In this document: positions 32,910-44,238 of the stretch, piece by piece
Layout: every line of letters starts with the position of its first letter
How positions within the stretch are numbered: the stretch's first letter is position 1
Assembly: GCF_000002985.6 (NCBI RefSeq)
Contig: NC_003282.8
Coordinates: 10,478,001 to 10,542,000 of the forward strand
Origin: Caenorhabditis elegans
Taxonomy: Eukaryota; Nematoda; Chromadorea; Rhabditida; Rhabditidae
Reading direction: 5' to 3'
Length of the DNA: 64,000 nucleotides
Notes under the pieces: model-generated
Seen by the model: the letters and a program-made list of their open reading frames with translations, nothing else
Databases searched by the model: none
What the model was told of the DNA's origin: nothing
Program-made: the position numbers and the translations under genes

Positions 32910-35142
32910 ACATGTAACCCAAATATTAATTTAAAGTTTGAAACAGTTTATTATTATCGGATGTTTTGAAAACTTCCAATTTAAATTTTTTTAATAATCA
33001 TATAGTCTTGTAAATTTTCAAACAAAATTTTTTAGATTCGTTATGAAATTTTAGTTTTTATGAATTTCCAAATTTTAAAAGTATATGAATTCGAAGATCA
33101 GAGACGATGTGCTCATCGCAAAAACGACTATACGCAATGTGTACATTACGAATCTAATAGTTATTTTACTTGAACTTTATGCTATGATATTTAGTCTTTT
33201 GAGTACTTGAGTACGACAGTTTTCTGTACTAAATGCAATTTAAAAATAAAAATTAAAAAAAATAAAAATATTTATTCTGAATAAAACTGCCTATTTAATA
33301 TTTCATTCACATAAATCATTTAGAAAATATTTAGTGCATTTAAACTTTAGTAACTTAATAACAGCAAAAGAAGAAGCTAACGAATTTTTTATGTAAAATT
33401 TGAGAAGTGATAAAGCATTTTGTTGCAGCTGACAACATACATCAGTTATCAGTTGGAATGCTAAAGGAAGCTGAATAAATATTTACAGTTTTCAACGTTT
33501 TTCAATTGAAACTTTTATCGAAAAAAACGTGATATATTGTACTTCACTTGTTGGTCACAAGGTGAATTTTTTCCAGAAAGTTTATGCATAAAATTGTGGT
33601 TTTGTTGATGATAACCTTTTGTCCTCGTCCATTTCTCTGATAATACAACTAACCGGTTGGGTGACGGTATGGTCAAAGTCGGAGTCTGAAATGCAAATTC
33701 GCTCCGATGACGTGATGACGTCATGACGTGTGTGTTGCATACTTTTTTCGTCTCACAGAGCAATCAAGAGCCAGAACAAAATTGGCGACGAAAAGCGGGA
33801 AAGGAAAAATGGAAAAATTGGAGAAAAAAGAAGGCAGTTTTGTGTTGTTCAGAAGGAGGAAAAAAGTAGGAGAACGAAGAAGGAGGATGGAAACAAAATG
33901 AGATGCCTAGCTCCTAGCTTCTCGGTGCTCGGAGCTCCGACGAGTTCATGAATTTTAAACAGGGTTTTCTTCCTTCTCAACTAAAACGGAACATTCGTTG
34001 TTGCTCTCAAAAAGCTCATAATTCATAGGATCTATGGCTCTTGGAGCTGTGGCTGTAATTGAGAGGGTCGAAGCTAAGCGGAAGCTCCAAATGGTTCCCA
34101 AGGGACGTTGGGGGAGGAGTTGAAAACATGGAAAACGAGCGTTAAAACAGAGAAAACAGACAGCCATCCAACGCAACAATATGATGATGATCTTTTCGGT
34201 CTTTTTGGTCTTTTTTGGAGAAAAGGAAGGATAGGTCGCAATAATTTGAGGGGTAAAAAAATAGGAACCAAAAATGGTGAATAGGATCACAGGCAGTTAT
34301 CCAAAAACAAAAAAAAAACTAAAAAGCGGTTTGACTTGTATGAAAAGTAAACTGCGCAAAACCACTTTTTTAAAATTCCAAGAAACTCCGTTTCTGCTTC
34401 TGTTGAATTGCAGCTTTCAGTAGTGTGTCGTTGCAAAATCAGAAATGTTTTGTAAAAATTTCGAACAATTCTAGGTTGATTCTTGCGTTAATCAATTGAG
34501 CTTTGTTTCAAAATCCCGGTAACATAGCCTCTCCATCTCGCCAAATATTAAAAATTATTGCAATGCTTTTTGTGAAATCTAAATTACTCAGCAGCTCTAA
34601 CCTCAAAAGTGACGCGGAAAAGCTCCAAAGGAAGTGATTATTTTTTTCATTTCCATTTCTAGATCAACTGTGGGTATGCAAAATATATGCTTCTAAGTTC
34701 GAAGTTTGGGATCAAGGAATTTCAAAATCTCAAAGTTAATATTTAGGGGTTCTCAAAAAGTCACCAATTAAACAAAATCTGAGACGTGTTTTTGAAAAAG
34801 TGTGCAATACATGTTACACAACATTGAATGCCATTGAATCTCTTGTTGTGTGTCACCCTTCCTCATCAAGATCAGTCATCGAATGAAATTGATTGTGAAT
34901 GGAGACGCAGACATCAATTTATTTACTCCACCACCACAAGGCTCCGATTTTCTTCCAGAATCTATGTGATGTAGTAAAAAGACACGCGAATGACTAAAAT
35001 CACATGGTTTAAGACGGAATAAATGCGGGGTTCTCCTGTTTCTAGAACCAAGACATCTGCTCATCGGATTGCGATAAATCGCTCTGAAGATGTTCAGAAC
35101 CAGATGTCTTTTGTCATGGGAAAAATGTGGAGAAGTGAACAT

Positions 35143-35163
35143 TTTAAGAATATTTCTTTTAAA
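35143..35163 (-). ncRNA. Candidate 21U-RNA (piRNA)
   Basis: Minus-strand CTGTTTCA begins at 35200 and TGAT (YRNT) ends at motif position 38, giving a 5' U at 35163. The spacing equals that of the candidate at 32909. Confidence 0.4.
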
Positions 35164-35392
35164 TCAGGGACAGAAACTATATGTTCCTGATTTGAAACAG
35201 AAACTATATAATAAAGTTGCATAGAAGTTTAAAAACATGTTCAAAATTTCTGATAAGCGTGATAAAATTGGGTCAGTCAAAGAGCACGAATTGAAATAGC
35301 AATTACGCACAATTCAGAGTTTTTTGACGTAATTGACAAGAAATTTTGGTTGAAACAATTTTTATCAATGTCTAATGAACGTCAAAAAGTTT

Positions 35393-35413
35393 AAAAATAA
35401 ATCAGAAAATCAA
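35393..35413 (-). ncRNA. Candidate 21U-RNA (piRNA)
   Basis: Minus-strand CTGTTTCA begins at 35451 and CGAT (YRNT) ends at motif position 39, giving a 5' U at 35413. It lies about 250 bp from the previous candidate on the same strand. Confidence 0.4.
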
Positions 35414-35983
35414 TCGGAAGTCACATGAAATTAGAAGAGCGCTTGAAACAGTATCATTTTGAAACATAATTTTCCAAATTGTATTTCAAAATTTAGACTT
35501 CATACCTCATGACTACCAACATTATGATTATCAGAAATTTTTAAAGAAGACACTCCAACCATGCGGTGCATGACAGGGCGCCTGTCACCCGCCTCTGCAA
35601 CCGCCTTTCAAACTCCCTGTATGGGAGGCGGACCAATTTTTAAAAAAATGTTTTTGAATAAATTTTTTGAAGCATGCTTTTTTTTATTAAAATAAAATTT
35701 GACAATTTATAAGATTTCAATTTTTTCATATTTTTATTCTTTCTCATACGTAGAAACAATTTTTCGAAAACATTATTTACTGGTAGGCACATAAATTTTC
35801 AAGCAATTCTCTCAAATATAAAAATCCCAGAACCACATAAAACTATGAGAATTCTCTTTGATTTCTTTGACAACAACATCCACAATTTTAGTACCCATAA
35901 CATATTTATTACTCATTCGTATTATTAGATATATCGTCAAGATTCGATAATCATCTTTAATAAAAAATTTCAAGAAATCTCAA

Positions 35984-37113
35984 TTAGAAAAGCCAAAGGG
36001 GTAGGGATGATCTAAATGCGACATTCACATTTTTCTCGGTTTCAACGACGGCCGAGCTGGATGTTGCTTTTTTGGCGTTTTTCCTGAAAAAAGATGAACG
36101 AAACATGAATGCAAAAGCTGAAACTAACGGAATAGAGTTGATTTGCCCATCGGAGACACGAATTGGGACTGAAACAACGTCTCTCACAACTTTTCCGTTT
36201 GCATCGACAAAATTGGTTTTCAGCACCGGACGGATGTTCAGATTCACTTTTTCATCGCCAACGCTAGTGAATTTCTGTAATGTTTTAGAAATTTAATTTT
36301 TGATTTTTTCCATTATTTTTACCTTTCTAATGTCTTCTGGGGACAGAGATGTAGTTGGCGATGTGACTTTCTCTTCTTTTCCTACTGGAATCTCAGTTGA
36401 TGCAGTGATGGCTTGAGTAATAATAGCCTTTGCAACTGGCTTTGACATCTTCTTGTTCTTTGTCAAAATTAGTGGTTGATTGAAAATATTGGCTTTTTCG
36501 GCAGCGATTGGTTGAGTCTGAAAGTGTACAATTAATTTTATTAAAACAAAAAATATGAAATTGATATATACAGAAGGTGCAGAAGGATCAATTATTTTGA
36601 ATATCATATTGAAGCATTCTTTAAAAATTTCGGATTGACAATTCTCAGTCAAGGTTTGGATGACTGGCCAATAAAAAAATTATTTTAAAAAAATTTAGAG
36701 TTCAGATATAAATAAACCAAACACAATTGGATGTAAAAAACTGTAGAAAAAAATATTTTTGGCCGATTTCCAAAATCAAGAAAAACGCAAATTGAATAAT
36801 TGACAAATTAACCGAAAATGAAATACGCATTCTTTGAAACACATTTTTTTTGCGAATCTAATGAATCTAAAGGGGCTTACAATTCTTGTAGAGTATTAAA
36901 GAAAAATTATGGGAAACTTACATGCGAATTCATTGCAGCCATCATTCGTGATCTCAACTGCAAGTTTGGTGGTGGTTCAACACCAGTTGGCTCTCCATTT
37001 CCATTTCCAACTTGTTTGGCTCGTCGGAGACCTTCTGGTGGAGTTAAACAGTGAATAGTGACAACGAGAAGAGTTAGGAAAATCAGCGATTTCATGGTCA
37101 CAGAACAACGCAA
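35984..37113 (-). CDS. Small secreted protein of unknown function
   Basis: Exons 37113-36922, 36517-36323, 36274-36129 and 36083-35984 join to 210 aa. The N-terminus is a clear signal peptide (MKSLIFLTLLVVTIHC from the second Met), so the product is probably exported. The body is rich in Thr, Ser, Pro and Lys, with no cysteine framework and no recognised domain. The last intron is only 45 bp, contains no stop and is a multiple of three, so retaining it would insert 15 residues without a frameshift. I do not recognise the gene. It might be nematode-specific or a peptide precursor, but no dibasic-flanked repeats were seen. Confidence 0.6.
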
Positions 37114-40100
37114 TCGGGAATGATTTGGGTGGCAGAAGCCGTCTTGTGAAAAGCCGTTTAAACCAGCTTTAGTTCCCGCACTCGATGCATTAAGGATGGA
37201 ACAAGAAAACTAGGATCAATGACAGTCATTAATCGGAAAGACAAGTGCGTTATGTCATATCATTTGTTCGAACATCATTGGAAAGGGAAAAAAAATAATG
37301 GAATGTTGCAAATTAATATGTGTATCCACTTTTACCACTTTTTAAAACGTTCAATAAACGTTTTATACTTTCGAATGCCCAACTGTTCAAAATACAAGTT
37401 TTGATTGAGATAACTAATTAAGTAAACTTTCGGGAATTCTGGTTTTAATTTTTTAGTTGAAGGTTTGGTATAGTCATAGGTCATACATTCAGAAAAATAC
37501 CGCAAAGTGTTTTATTGTTCCAAAAAAATTTTTTTTTTAAATATAATTAAAGAAGAGTAATTAATTATGAAAACCAAGAGAACATGAAAAATGGTCACAG
37601 TGGCATAACAAAGAAGAACAATTTTAGAAATTGTGATAGTTATTTTTTCGATAGATTTCAGACAACATTATACTAAGTTAAAACAAAATGCCAAACGACA
37701 TAACTCAAAATAAGCCATATTCGAACGAACAAAAAGCTCACGAAATAGGCAGGTAGGCAATGCCTGCCTATCACATTTTCCCTTCATTATTTTATCACTA
37801 TTTCTCTGTTTTTGCAACAAAAAATTTTCAGGGATTTCAAAGTGATGCGATTTTTTTTTTTAGAATCTGTCTTTTCCCGTAATGCCACAATAAAAATGAT
37901 AAAAAGTTTGGCTTCCTGTCATAGGAAATTAATATATTTATTTCCGTTTGTGATTTCTAAATTAAAGTTTAGTTACACTGACTCATTCCTTTCTTTGCAA
38001 ATTAAACTCTTCCTATCCGGATCTGACCTCTTTGGTACAATGCTGCTTACAGTTTATCGTTTTCTCTCATTTTCCCGACAGTCATCTCATAAACTGGTCT
38101 AATTCCCGTCTCTTGTCTTTCCAATTCATTCCATATTTTCTCATTTTCGTTCCCGAGACGATGATGTTATTGTTAGTCAAAAAGGGAGAAGCAGAATAAG
38201 AAGAGGAAATACATATCATGTTGCGAAAAATGGAAACACAAACAGGGAAAAAATATATGGAGGAAGGTGGCAAGGGTGTGAGGAGTAATGTTTCTGTTTG
38301 TCACATAGATTTTTTTTAAAGTTTAGAGTATTGTCTCTGTGTAATATAAGGTTAAGATTTTCCTTATGGAAACGATGTTTGTTTCAAATATGGCAGGTAG
38401 ATTTCAGATCTTTTCACAGAATCTTTCAAAATTTCGTTTCCTTACATATTTTTATATTGAACTATTTATATAGAACTATGTAAAATCTTTTTTAATGTGA
38501 TAGTAACGTATTCAATACGTCAAGACACAAAACTTTTCAAAATCAGTTTGAAATGTATTCAATCTCAAGAATTTAAAACTATTTCGTTAAGATATATAGT
38601 TTTTTTGCCAGTTTGGGAACATTTAGACATAATACGCACTGACATTACTGAATTGTTTTTTTTTTTTTGAAATTTAATACCTAATGTTTAATATTTTGAA
38701 CTCGGAACTTGTACCAGACAGTCATTAAAATGTCAAAAATGTTCATTCTAATTGTACCTAACGATTTTTCAAGATTTTGTTTTTTTTTATTTCCCGAAAA
38801 ATGTCTTTTTTGAACTTTCTGTTATGATTTCTAAGTATAAGTTTCATGTTTTATTGACAGTTTTAAGAGACACGGAAGTAACAACTTTGAGAACCTGAGT
38901 TAAATTTGTTTTCAGTTTCGATAAACTTACGTAAACATGCAAGTGGATACAAACTGCCAATATAGATGCAAACGAAACGATTCGGAGGTCTCAAATATAG
39001 TTTTCAGGAAATCTAGAACCAACCATATAGAAATATTTTCTTGAGCATGAAATGATCTGATCATGTAAGTTAAATAGACAATTATCATACTACAGATTTA
39101 CCAGTAAAAAAGTTCACCTCCTTCCTTCTCTTCTCTGAAACTCATTATTTTTTTAGTGCTTTTGAATCAGAAAGACTGGATTTTTTTCTGCACTAATTAT
39201 TAGCCAGTAAAATTTATCCAAAAGCTTGGAGTTATTTTTTAATTCTGAAAAAAAACTTTTACATAACAATTAAATAATTTAGAAAAGTGACAAGCCATAG
39301 GAGTAGGTCAGCTAAACATGGTGAGTGATGGTTTGAAAAAATGAATTTGGAAGACTGTACTACTCTGTAAGGTACAATAACTGTCGAAGGTTCTGAATTC
39401 AAGAGTGTAAAACATTTTATAAGTTTTAAAACTATTCCTCTAGACTTGAACATTTTCTCAGACTCTCAATGTGACTCTCAATTTTGGTAAATGCCAAATC
39501 CCTTGAAAAAGTGAACTTTGGAATCAGAAACCTTATGATCATCTGATCCTCCGCATGCTGTCATAGATACCAGATACCCACTTGTAGTTTCTCACGATTC
39601 GATAGCATCAAGATTCCAGAAAGACGGGTGTCTCTCGTGTCCTTTTTTTGCTTGCTTCGGCATTGTTTCTCATTCTTCCAGACCCTGTCATCGTCAAATA
39701 TAAACAATCTCTGCGTCTCACGTCCTCTAATTTTTCACCCATTTTTGTTCTACTAGTTACAAAGCTCAAAACGTGCTCCTCCTTCCACACATTTTGCTCG
39801 TCTCTTTTCACTACTCCCAGTCATCAGAAATTGTTTGGAGCTCCCCGAGACCAGGCACATAAATAGCGTTGCGTGGAGAGGAGAAGTCAGTCTCTCTCTC
39901 TCTGGAAAGGGTGGAGGGACATGTCTCTTTTTTTCTTTGCTAGTTGCCATTTTACTTTTTATTCGATTCACTTATTCGGGGGAGCGTTTCCACTCGCTGC
40001 TCCATAATTACTAGGTCTTTTGTGTCACCACAATCTGCGCTCATGCTCTCTATTTTTCTAGAATTTTTTCCACCACGGCTTGCTGGATTTTGTTTTTTTT

Positions 40101-40699
40101 TTTCAAAACTTCTCATTTTTTTGATTTTATATTATGAAAACTTGAAGGTTTTATTGTTTAACAACTTTCAATCGAGGAGCGGGATCGCGACCGATAAGGA
40201 GTGCACGTTGTGCTCGATTTCGTTAGCTATTTGTGCATTGTGCGTTCATAATACCAATTCTGTAAAGCTCCTGATGAACACATTCATTGCCAATTAACCC
40301 ATCAAGGTTCTAACAATTAGAGAATTGGTATTATGAACTCACAATGCACAAATAGCCAACGAAATCGGCCACAATGTAAACTGAATAATGCAGACGCTCT
40401 TGAATTAATCGACATTACGAAACCTTCCAGATATATTATAAGGGCCAAAAAAAAAGGAAAAATTTTGACTTCAAACAGTAGTACATAATCTCTAAAATTC
40501 TCAGTACTTCCTGATACTATGCACTTTCAGATGTTCCCCTTGGGATTACTTACTAACACTCAAAACACAATGTTTTGAAAACTTCAAGACGAAGAACTCT
40601 GACAATGTTATTTTAAGTGTGAAGTGGAATTTTCAATAAAACTTGGGTATATTTGGTTTTCTATATTTTTAACTGTAAAAACTTTTTTTGAATTGTGCC
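37114..40699. other. Intergenic region with palindromic repeats
   Basis: No supported exon was found in 3.6 kb. 37744-37772 is a short imperfect palindrome (ATAGGCAGGTAGGC followed by AATGCCTGCCTAT). 39600-40070 is a promoter-like pyrimidine-rich patch with a CTCTCTCTCTCT run near 39890. A long hairpin-forming repeat starts at about 40131. Confidence 0.5.
40131..40437. repeat. Long inverted repeat with a near-perfect 51-bp stem core
   Basis: 40211-40261 and 40321-40373 are inverted copies with about three mismatches; the shared text includes GCTATTTGTGCATTGTG and TTCATAATACCAATTCT. The loop is about 59 bp. Weaker pairing extends outward (GAAGGTTT at 40145 against AAACCTTCC at 40420). It fits a small non-autonomous transposon, or a hairpin transcript if transcribed. 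Confidence 0.75.
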
Positions 40700-41905
40700 T
40701 CACATGAAATCAAAGTTTTCGTTTCCAGGATTCCATATCTTCTTATTTTTATTTTTTGTAGCTGCGTCACAAATGTACGGCTTTGTCTGCGGTTGACGCA
40801 AACAAATTTGAGTCCATTCAGCTGATTTCTTCATTGATACCTTCTTCAAATCTTTTTTTTTGTATTTTCTGATGATCACAAGACATTTTTTGGATTTATC
40901 GCATCGAGATTTTCTTTTTAAAACATAATGACTCACTTTCGAATAGTGATCTAAAAACGGATTAAGGTGTGAGTTGATGTAAGGCCCGTGGTGACGATAA
41001 AAGTCAGATTATGAATAAGATCGTTTACATAACTTGAATATAAGCATTAAAATTTTTATTCGTTCTGTTTTTTATTAGTACCCACCGTTTTGATTTGTGA
41101 ACTTCTCACTATGCATAAAAAATAAATACTGTATTTAACTTAATTACTCCTTTTAACAACTTATATCTCGGTTGGTTCAATTTATAAATATCCAGAAACC
41201 GTAAAATACAGATTTACAAAATAATAAATATCATACCAGTTCACCTACGTAATCTTCTGTCTGAAAAAAATTCGTATGTATTTTTATTTTTATCATTTTC
41301 CCCAAATTCTGATATATCAAGTGCACGTATTCCTTAATCTGCCACGGCACAATATTCTCCGTAATCCACGATTTTCTCCCATTATTTTTTCTCTGCTCGA
41401 AAAAAGAAGAGCACCAATATTCAGCACATGCCCCTGATTCATAATTCATCAAGTTGCTCGAATCGCTCTAAAAATTCTTTTACGGAAAATTTTCCATTTT
41501 TTTATTTGTGAAAATCTAGAATTTTCTACACATTTTTTTGTTAACAGACAACTATTTATTTTACTGGAAAATTATAACCTGAATATTTTTGACTAAATTA
41601 TATTTTTGCAAACTGTTTTGGAAATAAAATTTTTTCAGGCCTTCATATGTATTTCAAAGAATCGAAATATTCGAATATTTTGCGTGAATTTGAAAAAGAG
41701 CACATTCCGAAAAAGAGCAAAAAGCAAAAAGCAAAGAAAAAAAGAATCTTCTGGGAATTAAAGGCGCCCACCTCGTTTTTCTCTTAAAACTCTCCGTTTC
41801 TCTGTTTTTTCTTTCTATTTTTGAAAACTTTTTATTGCTTACTTTTTATCCATTCTCTGGTACTTTTCCTTTTCGTTTTCCATCTCCTTTGTCTGTTTTT
41901 GGCAT
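40700..41905 (-). CDS. Small lysine-rich protein of unknown function
   Basis: A four-exon model, 41905-41864, 41467-41327, 41260-41245 and 40950-40700, gives 149 aa with all phases agreeing. The start codon directly follows TTTTTCAG, which suits trans-splicing onto the ATG. The product is highly basic (KKKDLKKVSMKK near the middle of the last exon) with scattered Cys and Trp residues and no recognised domain. The 66-nt intron between exons 2 and 3 has no in-frame stop, so exon 2 could also read through to the exon 3 boundary. The model rests on splice signals and frame continuity; alternatives are possible. Confidence 0.45.
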
Positions 41906-43542
41906 CTGAAAAATACTGGAAAATAGGCAAAAATAGGAGATAAAATTGGAGAGAAAAAGAAAAGAGATGGTGATGAATTCGTGCTGAATTCCTAAACTGG
42001 CTTCTGCTGCGGCTACTGAAAAAAACGAAGAGAAGGCGAAAAACAAGTGACAAAAAGTAATCCAATTGATGGTTGAAGAGAACCGTTTTTATAGCCTGTT
42101 TAAGGGTTTCGATTCAATTTGTTACTCTCGCCATTTTTAGAAAGTGAAAGAATTGTTGCTCTTTTTAGTGCCAGAGGGGATTCAACTTTTCCCAATTATA
42201 TTGTTAGAGATCAAACAAATTAGATAGTTTGTTTCTTTTTCTTTGAACTATTCGGTGTTTTCAATAAATATTTTTCAAACTAAATTATAACTTTCAGGTT
42301 TCGGTTTTTTTTTTGAAAAAATGGATTTTTGAAAAACTAGGAGTACTTCATAGAATTTTAAACTTCCAGGAACGTATTTTGTGAGTTTTCCGCTATTTCC
42401 TATTTCCGGTCAACAGTTGAATATTCGGAACTCTTCTACGATTATCTTTTTTCAAAGAACTCCCATTCTTCTGAAAAAAATTCCCTTCACTCTATTGTCA
42501 TTCCCATTCTTCTCATTTTCTTTTCATCAGTAATTCAATTTTTATATTTTCCAAGTTCAAAAATCTCTTTCTGTTCACTTTCTGCTTTTTTTCTGCTATA
42601 CATTTGTCAGATAAAAATCTGGATTACGTAGTGATACTAAACTAAATATAGAAGATTTTGTATGCACATGGAGGCATTTGGTCGTGCCTTCTTATCTCAA
42701 ATTCGTACACTATTTTTCCAGCTTTTCCTCATCCCTTACTACCAAATACACACACCCCAACACATGTAATTATATGCTTGGGAATATTTGGAAAAGGTGG
42801 CAATGATGATGGTTAAAAAATGCAGGAAGCTTACCATTTTTTTAAGTTTTAAAAAGTTTACAAGATATTCCTAAATTTTTAAAGTTATACAATTTTTTAA
42901 AGCACAATTTTTCCAGTTTTATCAGCTGTAGTAACAAGTTCAAATAGCTTGTGCTCTTTAGCAAATCTACTCTAGCTCAAAAGTTCAACCAAGATTAAGA
43001 AACTTCAACGTCATAAATCTAAACTTTCTCAAAAATGTTCACTTCCAAATTTTGAACTTGTTTTCTGAAACTTAGTTCTCCAATTCCTCATCTTTCATAC
43101 TATTCTTCTCCTTTTTTATTACTCGCCATTGTGTCTATGGCCGAGCCTCAACTTTCCCTTTGTCTGATTTCCGTTTTTGCTGGTTGGTGCCAGTTTCCTC
43201 GTATTTCACACCCCACCAAATATCCTCTGGCTTTTCCTTTTTTAGTGAACTTTTTTTAGTAAAAGTTTTACTCAATTTTTTCAATTTCGAACAAACCAAA
43301 CTCTTCTCCGACAATTTTTGGCAACAGTTGATGAAATAAAGACGTTTTCAGTACTTCAAATTGTTTTCTTCGTTTAATAAAAAATAAATATGATTAAATT
43401 TTTACAGGTATCAGAATAAATTAAGGAATGCAATAATCGAAATCTCCCCACACACTGGATTTTCTTTTTAAGGTATTCGATTTTTGATTGAAATTTTTTT
43501 TTTGGGAATTGAAATATGGATAATACATTTTTTGCAGAAGCT

Positions 43543-43643
43543 GCGGTTCGGCCGTTCAAAGGCGGCTCGACAGAAACGCATCGATGAGAGTTTCAATGTT
43601 TTTGCAAAACGAAATCTTAACACGTATGTTTTTGTTTAAAAAA
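43543..43643 (+). other. Exon-like stretch, possibly a terminal exon or gene remnant
   Basis: Behind ATTTTTTGCAG an open frame reads KLRFGRSKAARQKRIDES, continues NVFAKRNLNT and stops shortly after. It is strongly basic. No convincing upstream exon was found, and the only downstream intron candidate (about 34 bp) is too short. It could be a relic of a gene or chance. Confidence 0.2.
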
Positions 43644-44217
43644 TCATTTGTAAAGTTCGAACATTTTGTTATGGCGGTTCACAAGTTTAAAGAGAGGGCT
43701 GATTTAGCTAAATCTCTCAATAAAAACTTGTTAAATAAAAACTTCCAGACGGTTCAAATTCTGAAGAAATAGGCAAAAGCTGTATTTAACTAAATAATTT
43801 TAAATACAAAAGCACATATGTACATATCTTGAAAATTACATTAAATCCCATATAATTTTTATAAACTTCTGCATTGAACTGATGGAAAAAAAACTAAAAT
43901 TTTTTGTGTATTGTTCCACTCAAATTCTCAGTATTTCGTATTTCATCACCTGTTTATCATAACTATAAAATACGTGTATCTCCATAGCTATTTCACTGGT
44001 TCTGAAATGCTTCTCATTTTTTTCTTTACAGTCACATTAATTTTACAAAAATTAAAGTGTTTACTTCCAAATAAATTTGAGTCAATGCAATGAGATGTTT
44101 AAGTTTCACAGTGTTTTTATAGTTGATGCTCAGTCAGTTTAAATTTCATATTGGGATTCAAGTTAATTTTAAATATTGTTAAACCTTGGGGCAGAGAGTT
44201 TGCATTAGAATCCTTAA

Positions 44218-44238
44218 AACTTGGGAAAATGAGGAAAA
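44218..44238 (-). ncRNA. Candidate 21U-RNA (piRNA)
   Basis: Minus-strand CTGTTTCA begins at 44275 and CAGT (YRNT) ends at motif position 38, giving a 5' U at 44238. It is isolated from the other candidates by 9 kb. Confidence 0.4.

Larger units (their letters stand above)
31431..35983. other. Intergenic region with minus-strand 21U-RNA promoter motifs
   Basis: No protein-coding exon is supported. TGAAACAG, which is CTGTTTCA on the minus strand, occurs at 32004, 32583, 32939, 35193 and 35444. Promoter-like GA-rich sequence lies at 31430-31670 and 33720-34150. Confidence 0.5.
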
